Assembly: GCA_964398215.1 (NCBI GenBank)
Contig: CAYNNP010000295.1
Span: 1-6,886 of the forward strand
DNA length: 6,886 nt
Direction of reading: 5' to 3'
Source: CAYNNP01 sp964398215
Lineage (GTDB): Bacteria > Planctomycetota > Planctomycetia > Pirellulales > Pirellulaceae
In this document: positions 1 to 6,053 of the stretch, piece after piece
Layout of the letters: the number at the start of each line of letters is the position of its first letter
How positions within the stretch are numbered: position 1 is the first letter of the stretch
The notes under the pieces: model-generated
What the model saw: the letters and a program-made list of their open reading frames with translations, nothing else
Told to the model about the DNA's origin: nothing
Database searches by the model: none
Made by a program: the position numbers and the translations under genes

Positions 1-36
1 AAACCCTCGGCCACGAATATGCGTGACCGAGGGTTT
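1..36 (-). terminator. Strong hairpin downstream of the tRNA, probable terminator
   Basis: Bases 1-10 and 27-36 are perfect inverted complements (10 bp). After one mismatch, 12-15 pairs with 22-25, leaving a six-base loop at 16-21. On the minus strand this lies 23 bases past the 3' end of the tRNA, and the outer stem ends in GGGTTT. This fits an intrinsic terminator whose U-tract would begin at the stem end and continue outside the window. The tail cannot be seen, and the hairpin could also serve a plus-strand or upstream gene. Confidence 0.6.
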
Positions 37-59
37 ATGGTTCGGATTGAGACCAGAAG

Positions 60-136
60 CTCCTCCGACAGGACTCGAACCTGTGAGTGACCTAGTGGTT
101 AACAGCCACCCGCTCTACCAACTGAGCTACAGAGGA
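60..136 (-). tRNA. tRNA-Asn (anticodon GUU)
   Basis: The reverse complement folds as a cloverleaf. The 7-bp acceptor stem pairs TCCTCTG with CGGAGGA, with one G-U pair. The 4-bp D stem is GCTC/GAGC around loop AGTTGGTA. The anticodon stem is GGTGG/CCACT with loop CTGTTAA, giving anticodon GTT (Asn). The T stem is ACAGG/CCTGT around TTCGAGT. The discriminator base is G (position 60), as usual for tRNA-Asn, and the 5' part closely resembles Escherichia coli tRNA-Asn. CCA is not encoded. The variable loop AGGTCACTC has nine bases instead of the usual five, so the gene is about four bases longer than a standard class I tRNA. All stems are intact, so it is probably functional. Confidence 0.95.
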
Positions 137-430
137 ATGTTGTGAAGGGATGGGGAACCAGATGTTCGTCCAGCCGAGCACTTATGGGAAGTTAGCGTTC
201 CGGCGAGATTGATTCAAGGGTCTTTCCGTTGCTTCTGAGATCTCATCCGGTTCTGTCGCTTTTCCAGCTGCAGAAAGGTAGTTTGTGCCGACGGTTTCAA
301 CCAGTTCGGCAATCAGGACACCTGGGGCACGATCTGGTTCATTGGTTTTCCGGATTCAATTTTCGGTGCTCTGGGCGAATCGTTCCCGCACCAGACCGTC
401 ACTAACCGGGGCTATCGCCCATCGGCTCAC
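137..430. other. Intergenic stretch with no supported gene
   Basis: This holds the sequence upstream of the minus-strand tRNA and downstream of the minus-strand isomerase-like gene. A 62-residue frame starting with GTG at 285 has no recognisable domain, no ribosome binding site and an arginine/serine-rich composition typical of chance frames. I looked for a minus-strand tRNA promoter here and found no convincing -35/-10 pair. Confidence 0.5.
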
Positions 431-493
431 AAAAATACAAAGCAACCTGAGACGGTTTGTCGAAAGCCGTTGACGACATTCGCTACCTCAGGT
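431..493 (-). terminator. Probable intrinsic terminator of the isomerase-like gene
   Basis: Immediately after the minus-strand stop codon, 487-493 (ACCTGAG on the minus strand) pairs perfectly with 445-451 (CTCAGGT). Nested inside is a second hairpin: 467-470 pairs with 452-455 and 463-465 with 456-458, with one bulged base and a four-base loop. On the minus strand the structure is followed by a T-rich tail ending in five Ts (complement of the A-run 431-435). Spacing from stem to T-run is about nine bases, longer than ideal, so termination efficiency is uncertain. Confidence 0.5.
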
Positions 494-494
494 G

Positions 495-1412
495 CTAGTC
501 ACCAAGCACTTCGCGTAGTTCTCGGTGTGCGATTGGAATGTTCTTGTACGGATCTTCGTCTTCGTATTCCAGAATCACGAATCCTTGGTAGCCGCCGTCT
601 TTCAGGATTTTCCCAACGCGTTTCAGATCCGCTTCGTACTTTTCGCCAGCTGAATTCTTCATGCTGACTTTGACCTGAATGTTGACGGCGTATCCGATGC
701 ATCGTTCCAGGTCACCGTAAGGATCATCGCTGACAAAATTGCCCGTGTCCAAATTGATTCCTACCCACGAGCTCTCGATTTTGTCCATGATCTGAATCAT
801 CTGGTCAGCGGAAAGTTGACCATGGTTTTCGATTCCCAAAAACACACCGTGCTTGGCAGCATGTTTTGCGCAATGATTGACCGCCTCGGCGGCTTCGGCC
901 AATCGCTCGGGCGCCTTTGCAAGTTGCGATTTTGTTCCTGCAAAAAAGCGGATATGAGGTGCACCCAGGATTGCTGCGTTATCGATCCACTTGATCGCTT
1001 TGGCAATTTCACTATCCAGCTTTGGGCCTTTGCCAACGGTAAAGTTATTGCCGATCGCTGTTCCCGAAATCGTGACGCCTCGGATGAAAGCATGTTGCTT
1101 TAGGTTTCGATAGTAATCGGCATCCGCATCGGGCTTGAAAAAATAGCTTGTCAGTTCGGCGGCATCAAAATCGTTATCCGCGCAGTAGTCGATAAACTTG
1201 ATCATATCCATCGGAGGCCCATCCTCCGACCGACGTGTATTCGGTTTCCCCTTCATGAATTCAAAGTAGCTTCGCAGCGAGTAGGCTGCCAAACCGACTT
1301 GAAATCGCGGTTTTCCGCTACGCTGGAACGGCTCGCGAGAGAAAACGGGGTTGCAAGTGATTGCCACACTGGTGGCGGCTGATAAGCGAATGAATTGGCG
1401 ACGCGGTAACAT
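495..1412 (-). CDS. Tat-exported xylose-isomerase-like TIM-barrel protein (sugar phosphate isomerase/epimerase family)
   Basis: A 305-residue protein of the AP-endonuclease-2/xylose-isomerase-like TIM-barrel superfamily, whose members usually isomerise or epimerise sugars with a divalent metal. The N-terminus MLPRRQFIRLSAA is a twin-arginine signal (RR at residues 4-5), so export in a folded state is likely, as for many planctomycete relatives. Candidate metal ligands, by comparison with D-tagatose 3-epimerase, are E195 (LGIENHG), D222 (NLDTGN) and E282 (ILEYED). The usual histidine position appears to be Q246 in NIQVKVS. I chose ATG at 1412 because AAAGG (1420-1424) lies seven bases upstream; the GTG at 1418 would sit one base from that site. 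The gene is divergent from the terpenoid cluster and has no visible functional link to it. The substrate cannot be told from the sequence. Confidence 0.88.
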   Translation of the reverse strand: MLPRRQFIRLSAATSVAITCNPVFSREPFQRSGKPRFQVGLAAYSLRSYFEFMKGKPNTRRSEDGPPMDMIKFIDYCADNDFDAAELTSYFFKPDADADYYRNLKQHAFIRGVTISGTAIGNNFTVGKGPKLDSEIAKAIKWIDNAAILGAPHIRFFAGTKSQLAKAPERLAEAAEAVNHCAKHAAKHGVFLGIENHGQLSADQMIQIMDKIESSWVGINLDTGNFVSDDPYGDLERCIGYAVNIQVKVSMKNSAGEKYEADLKRVGKILKDGGYQGFVILEYEDEDPYKNIPIAHRELREVLGD

Positions 1413-1527
1413 TGTCACACCTTTGCGTTGTAGATCATGGATAGGCTTGGCGATCCGGTAAGATACTTTAACAAGCGTTGAAGAAAATTGTGCGGTTGAC
1501 AGTCGTCCACATGGATAGATTTCGGAA
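1413..1527. promoter_or_regulatory. Divergent intergenic region between isomerase-like gene and cyclase
   Basis: These 115 bases must carry the promoters for both directions. A perfect TTGACA is present on the plus strand at 1496-1501. The best downstream -10 candidate, TAGATT at 1516-1521, is only 14 bases away, shorter than the usual 16-18, so I do not call a promoter there. The ten-base sequence TTGAAGAAAA occurs twice, at 1478-1487 and 1528-1537. No convincing minus-strand promoter was seen. Confidence 0.35.
1418..1424 (-). promoter_or_regulatory. Ribosome binding site deciding the isomerase-like start
   Basis: The minus strand reads AAAGGTG here. The AAAGG core (1420-1424) is seven bases before ATG at 1412 but only one base before the in-frame GTG at 1418. 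This favours the ATG, which also places the RR pair in the normal position near the N-terminus. Confidence 0.6.
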
Positions 1528-3438
1528 TTGAAGAAAACAATTTACGAGCGAGAGACTTTGTTTGCTTCGTCGACAATCACAGAGCAAGCCCGATTGACGC
1601 TGGACGAACTCCGCTGCGAACTTTTATCACATCGCACCGATGATGGTCACTGGGTCGGGGAACTGGCATCTTCGTCGCTCAGTACCGCCACGGCAATCAG
1701 TGCCATGTCGGCGGTCGTCTGCCATGCTCAGCAGAGCGATGATTCACTCAGCGACGCGATTCGCCGCGGCATCGACTACTTATGTGCTCAGCAAAATGAA
1801 GACGGCGGTTTTGGAGACACTGATCGCAGTCACTCGAATATCGCGACAAGCTATTTGGTGTTGGCAGCTTCGACGCTTGCTGAACGTGCTGTAGGAACGG
1901 GGCTTTCCGAATTGCAAATCCAGCGACTGCGTGACTACATCGACGTGTCCGGTGGAATCGAATGTTTGCGTCAGCGTTATGGAAAAGACAAGACGTTTGT
2001 GATTCCAATTTTGACCAACATGGCCATCGCTGGATTGGTTGACTGGGACGATGTGTCAGCGTTGCCGTTTGAAGTTGCTGCGGTTCCACAATCAATGTAT
2101 CGTTTGATGCGGATGCCGGTGGTCAGTTACGCCATCCCGGCGCTGGTCGCGATTGGCCAAGCAAGACATTTTCACGGCAAGCCAGCGCTGTTGCCGCTGC
2201 GAATGATCCGCAAGTTGGCAGTGCGTCCGACTTTGAAAGTCCTGTTGCGGATGCAGCCAGAGAGTGGTGGATACTTAGAAGCAACTCCGCTGACGGCTTT
2301 TGTGTTGATGAGTTTGGCGGCAACGGATCGCGGCAGCCATCCCGTCAGTAAAAATGCAATTCGTTTCTTGCAAGCCTCGATGCGTGAGGACGGAAGTTGG
2401 CCGATCGACACGAATCTTGCGACTTGGGTTACTTCATTGTCAATCCATGCACTTGCTTGTGATCCTGATGATGATGGAAGCTGGTTCAGCGATCAGTTGC
2501 TTGATTGGCATTTGGGATGTCAGCATCGACATCGGCATCCCTTCACGGGAGCTGAACCTGGCGGTTGGGGCTGGACGGATCTGAGTGGTGCGGTTCCTGA
2601 TGGCGATGATACGCCCGGCGCGATTTTGGCACTGCAGCAAATGCGCCCGCACGCAACCGATGATCAACAATCGCGGATTGACGATGCGATTGATCGTGGT
2701 CGCCGGTGGCTCGATCAACTTCAGAATCGCGATGGCGGTTGGCCAACGTTCTGTCGCGGTTGGGGCAAGCTGCCGTTTGATCGCAGCAGCACCGATTTGA
2801 CCGCCCATGCGATCCGAGCGACAGGAACTTCGGCGGATCGAAAAAGATCGCAGCAGCGGGGTTTTAGGTTTTTGCAGAAACAGCAACGGCCCGATGGTTC
2901 CTGGTTCGCACTTTGGTTTGGAAACCAAGATCACCCCAAAGAAGAGAATCCGGTCTATGGAACCGCAAAAGTTCTTTTGGCGAGAGGAATTGAAAAGAAT
3001 GGCCGAGATCGTGGAATTGCCTATTTGTTAAAAGCGCAAAATTCCGACGGCGGATGGGGCGGCGGGCCTTCACTTTGCCGTGTAATGGACGAGCGTTCGG
3101 CGAATACGGTGAAAGGATTGACCAGTAGTGTGGAAGAAACAGCCCTAGCAGTTGACGCAATTTGCACCAATTTCCTGTTTCAGCGGGACTTTGGCGATAG
3201 CGGCGGGGTTCAAAAAGGGACCGTGAACGATGACGTGATGGCGGCTATAATTCGAGGAGTCGAATTTTTGGTGCAAAGTGTTCGCGATGGCCGACACAAA
3301 GAAGCTTGGCCGATTGGATTTTACTTTGCGAAACTTTGGTACCACGAACGGCTGTACCCACTAACATTTTCGGCGGCGGCGCTGGGCAAATTTTTGCGAG
3401 CGACGGCACGACAGCATGACCAAAATTGGCCGCAATAG
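1528..3438 (+). CDS. Squalene-hopene cyclase family class II terpene cyclase
   Basis: A 636-residue protein, close to the roughly 630 residues of bacterial squalene-hopene cyclases, with the expected double alpha-barrel repeats. QW-type motifs are visible near residues 79-95, 275-291, 389-405, 442-459 and 493-510, plus an N-terminal DDGHW (38-42). The acid motif DGDDT (358-362) matches the D-x-D-D that protonates the polyprene in class II cyclases, at nearly the same position as in the Alicyclobacillus enzyme (374-377). The C-terminal segment GFYFAKLWYHERLYP replaces the FYLGYTMYR-type segment carrying product-shaping tyrosines in classical cyclases, so the substrate or product may differ from squalene/hopene. 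There is no signal peptide; membrane-monotopic action is known for the family. The start is uncertain: TTG 1528 has no clear ribosome binding site, an in-frame stop lies at 1516-1518, and TTG 1558 is an alternative. It overlaps the next gene by one base. Cyclase fold is sure, product is not. Confidence 0.9.
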   Translation: MKKTIYERETLFASSTITEQARLTLDELRCELLSHRTDDGHWVGELASSSLSTATAISAMSAVVCHAQQSDDSLSDAIRRGIDYLCAQQNEDGGFGDTDRSHSNIATSYLVLAASTLAERAVGTGLSELQIQRLRDYIDVSGGIECLRQRYGKDKTFVIPILTNMAIAGLVDWDDVSALPFEVAAVPQSMYRLMRMPVVSYAIPALVAIGQARHFHGKPALLPLRMIRKLAVRPTLKVLLRMQPESGGYLEATPLTAFVLMSLAATDRGSHPVSKNAIRFLQASMREDGSWPIDTNLATWVTSLSIHALACDPDDDGSWFSDQLLDWHLGCQHRHRHPFTGAEPGGWGWTDLSGAVPDGDDTPGAILALQQMRPHATDDQQSRIDDAIDRGRRWLDQLQNRDGGWPTFCRGWGKLPFDRSSTDLTAHAIRATGTSADRKRSQQRGFRFLQKQQRPDGSWFALWFGNQDHPKEENPVYGTAKVLLARGIEKNGRDRGIAYLLKAQNSDGGWGGGPSLCRVMDERSANTVKGLTSSVEETALAVDAICTNFLFQRDFGDSGGVQKGTVNDDVMAAIIRGVEFLVQSVRDGRHKEAWPIGFYFAKLWYHERLYPLTFSAAALGKFLRATARQHDQNWPQ

Positions 3439-5339
3439 TGGCCAAGACAACTTCATTCAGATTGAGCACTGAGGTAAACGGATTGTCGACTGGACTTAGC
3501 CCAAACGCAACCACGGATTCTGAGCCTTCAACGGAGACTCAGCGTCCACGTCGCCGAAAAACCAGCCACTTAAAAGACGTACCAGAGACTTTGGAGCTGC
3601 GCGAAAGTTTGCGTGCGCGCTGCCAAGAAGTCGCTGATCGGCTGGATCGTTCCGTGCCCTTGACCAAGGATGATATGGAAAAGGTCGCCAGGCGGACATT
3701 AGAAGAAGCCGATTTGCCGGAAGGCTATTTGGGCTGGGTGATGGTCATGCTAAGCACCGCGTTTTGGCGAGAGGAGCTGAAAGCGGTTCCGCCCGAACGA
3801 CGACTGTTCCTGTTGCCGCATTGCCTAAAGCACGCGGAGGGTTGCCCGGCGGAGTACGATCAATTCGGCATGAACTGCAAAGAATGTGGCGCGTGCAGTA
3901 TCGCTGACTTCCGTGGCTTGGCTGAAGAAATGGGCTACCGTGTTTTGGTTGCCGAAGGTTCGCCGGTCGTGATGAAGATCATTGTCGGCGGATATGTTGA
4001 CGCCGTAGTCGGTGTAGCTTGCTTGAACGTTCTTGAAAAAGCGATCGACAAAGTTCTGCTGGCGGGAATTCCGTGCATGGCCGTGCCGCTGCTTAGCAGT
4101 GATTGCCGGAACACCAAAGTCGACGAGCCGTGGGTGGATCAAATGATCCGAACACCCTACGAACCTGCTACCAAGAAAACGAAGACCTATGTTCACTTGA
4201 TGCGAGCATCAGGCGATCTGTTCAAGACTGATTCGCTGAATTCTCTCGCGCCACGCGTTCGCGCTCAACACGCGTTGACCGAGGAAGCCGTTGGCATGGA
4301 TCAAATCGATTCGATGGACACGATCGCTGCGACCGAACACATCGCCTACGACTTTCTAGCTCGCGGCGGCAAGCACTCGCGTCCTTTCATAACGCTAGCT
4401 GCCTACGATGCGATGACCGGAGGCGAGTGCGCCTCTGCTGGCGGTGAACAGGCTGCGAAAGAAATTCCAGAGGTGGTTCGGCGCGCAGCAATGAGCATCG
4501 AGACCTTTCATAAAGCGAGTTTGGTTCACGACGACATCCAAGACGATGATGCTTTTCGCTATGGCCAACCTGCCGTGCACCGTAGATTTGGGTTGCCGAC
4601 GGCGATCAATATTGGCGATTATCTGATTGGGTTGGGATACCGATTGCTGAGCCGCAAAGGTGAATCGGACCAGATTGAACCGGCCGCCCGTGTCGATGTC
4701 TTGGATGCTCTGGCCAATGCACATACGCGGCTTGCCGAAGGACAAGGAGCGGAGCTTTTATGGCGAGACACCAAGGACCGCCGCCTGACGCCGCTTGATG
4801 CCCTGAAAGTCTATGCGTTGAAAACATCACCAGCCTTCGAGGCGGCACTTTATAGCGGCATTCGACTAGCCGGTGACGCGGAGCCGTATCGAGACGCGAT
4901 CCGCAAGTTCAGTCGAAACATGGGCGTCGCATTCCAAATCCTGAATGACCTTGGGGATTTCGCTGGCGACGACATGAACAAACTGATTGCCGGTGGCGAT
5001 GTGATCGGCGGCCGCCCAACTGTTTTGTGGGCATTGGCACTGGAAGCACTTTCGCCTGAGGAACAATCGGAGCTTCTGAGCCTAGCGAGCGATGATACAG
5101 AGCTCACCGACGCCCAACGGATCTCCCGCGTTCGTTCGCTGTACCATAAAGCCGATGTGTTTGAGACAGCACTGCGACTGGTTGACAAGCATCAAGAACG
5201 GGCTGAGCAAGTCGCCGATGATATCGAGCCCGAAGCCCTGCGGCGTTTGTTGTACTTTCTGGTTGACACAGTCCTGGAACGGCCCGAAATGCCTTCGCCG
5301 TCGGTCGTCTCCATCGGTGCCAACATGCCGATTGTCTAA
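3438..5339 (+). CDS. DUF116 - trans-polyprenyl diphosphate synthase fusion
   Basis: A two-domain protein of 633 residues (numbered from GTG 3438). Residues about 60-245 match DUF116: LPHCL with C129, then C136, C147, C150 and C153 (CKECGAC), then the DAVVGVACL segment (C195), C213 and C223. The cysteine spacing suggests an iron-sulfur cluster or other metal, which is inference. Residues about 280-615 are an all-alpha isoprenyl diphosphate synthase with GGKHSRP (310-316), first aspartate-rich motif DDIQD (365-369), GDYL (393-396) and second motif NDLGD (503-507). That motif begins with N instead of D. The residue five before the first motif is alanine, so no bulky stop residue limits the product to C15; a longer prenyl chain is plausible. 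GTG 3438 shares its G with the cyclase TAG, a layout typical of translational coupling; TTG 3426 would add four residues. The two-gene coupling implies the synthase feeds the cyclase or a shared pathway. Confidence 0.88.
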   Translation: MAKTTSFRLSTEVNGLSTGLSPNATTDSEPSTETQRPRRRKTSHLKDVPETLELRESLRARCQEVADRLDRSVPLTKDDMEKVARRTLEEADLPEGYLGWVMVMLSTAFWREELKAVPPERRLFLLPHCLKHAEGCPAEYDQFGMNCKECGACSIADFRGLAEEMGYRVLVAEGSPVVMKIIVGGYVDAVVGVACLNVLEKAIDKVLLAGIPCMAVPLLSSDCRNTKVDEPWVDQMIRTPYEPATKKTKTYVHLMRASGDLFKTDSLNSLAPRVRAQHALTEEAVGMDQIDSMDTIAATEHIAYDFLARGGKHSRPFITLAAYDAMTGGECASAGGEQAAKEIPEVVRRAAMSIETFHKASLVHDDIQDDDAFRYGQPAVHRRFGLPTAINIGDYLIGLGYRLLSRKGESDQIEPAARVDVLDALANAHTRLAEGQGAELLWRDTKDRRLTPLDALKVYALKTSPAFEAALYSGIRLAGDAEPYRDAIRKFSRNMGVAFQILNDLGDFAGDDMNKLIAGGDVIGGRPTVLWALALEALSPEEQSELLSLASDDTELTDAQRISRVRSLYHKADVFETALRLVDKHQERAEQVADDIEPEALRRLLYFLVDTVLERPEMPSPSVVSIGANMPIV

Positions 5340-5375
5340 AGCAACTTGATTCCGGAAAACACGTAGATCAATTTC

Positions 5376-5942
5376 ATGAGTGGCGCCGTTTCGCGAGACG
5401 ATTCCAAAGTCAAGATAGAGCAGCTGCTGGCAGAGTTTTACGACTCGTCGCAGCAGTTTCATCACTTAGCAGAATTCGAGAGTGCAACCAATTTGCCTGC
5501 ACCGTACAGCGGGCTGCTGGACCATCAAGCGCACATGACCGTCACGGTCGAATCCTTTTGGGGCGAAAGCGTCAATGTGGTTGTCCATCGTACAAAGACC
5601 AACGACCACTGGTACTCGCGAGAGATTACACTGACGACAGACGCGTCTAACAAAGTCGTCCAGTACGGAATCGTTCGGTTGAACACCAAAGCCTTGGAGC
5701 CAGTGGTTTGGTCTCGAATCGAAGACCAGGGAACACCGCTTGGTCGCGTCTTGATCGAACACAACGTTTTACGCGAAGTCCACCTTTGTGAACTCTGGAG
5801 CGTCCAAGCTGGCGATTCATTGGCTCAGCATTTTGGCGTCCAGCCCAACACCCAAACTTTTGGCCGAACCGCTCTGATCTACTGTGACGGCGAGCCGGCC
5901 ATTGAACTCCTGGAGATCGTGTCTCCGATTTCCGATCATTAA
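5376..5942 (+). CDS. Chorismate-lyase-like protein (UbiC/DUF98 superfamily)
   Basis: A 188-residue soluble protein resembling chorismate pyruvate-lyase, which converts chorismate to 4-hydroxybenzoate and pyruvate. Visible family marks are YSREITL (residues 80-86; R82 aligns by eye with UbiC Arg76), TPLGRVLIE (120-128), the FGRTALIYCDGEPAIE stretch (162-177) and ELLEIVSP with E180 in the place of UbiC Glu155. Length is near the UbiC norm of about 165 with a longer N-terminus. It starts 36 bases after the polyprenyl synthase stop on the same strand, so co-transcription is likely; no strong ribosome binding site is seen before ATG 5376. Placement beside a polyprenyl synthase echoes ubiquinone genes, but 4-hydroxybenzoate also feeds other pathways (for example mycobacterial phenolic glycolipids). 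It could be a non-catalytic or differently specific homologue, so I give no gene symbol. Confidence 0.72.
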   Translation: MSGAVSRDDSKVKIEQLLAEFYDSSQQFHHLAEFESATNLPAPYSGLLDHQAHMTVTVESFWGESVNVVVHRTKTNDHWYSREITLTTDASNKVVQYGIVRLNTKALEPVVWSRIEDQGTPLGRVLIEHNVLREVHLCELWSVQAGDSLAQHFGVQPNTQTFGRTALIYCDGEPAIELLEIVSPISDH

Positions 5943-6040
5943 CCGCTTTGGCTGGCCCTAGCTGGCGGAGTACGTTAACGATTGGCAATTTTTATTTGTT
6001 ATGTAGTCAGAACCGAATGTCTTTATGCAGCAACAGCTGC

Positions 6041-6046
6041 GAGGGA
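6041..6046 (+). promoter_or_regulatory. Ribosome binding site deciding the selenoprotein start
   Basis: GAGGGA lies seven bases before ATG 6054. This selects that ATG, which opens directly onto a signal peptide, over the in-frame TTG at 5982, which would add 24 residues without signal-peptide character. Confidence 0.7.
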
Positions 6047-6053
6047 ACAAAAA

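Noticed and set aside
285..473. 62-residue plus-strand open frame between tRNA and isomerase-like gene
   Set aside because: No domain, no ribosome binding site, and it runs through the predicted terminator of the opposite gene.
1496..1521. Promoter for the cyclase: TTGACA at 1496-1501 with TAGATT at 1516-1521
   Set aside because: The 14-base spacer is too short for a standard sigma-70 promoter and the -10 match is only partial.
3426..3437. TTG 3426 as start of the fusion gene
   Set aside because: GTG 3438 overlapping the cyclase TAG is a typical coupled start; neither has a clear ribosome binding site, so this is a preference, not a proof.
5943..6053. Promoter before the selenoprotein gene (TTGGCA at 5982-5987)
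   Set aside because: No acceptable -10 hexamer at 16-18 bases downstream, so independent transcription cannot be supported from the sequence.
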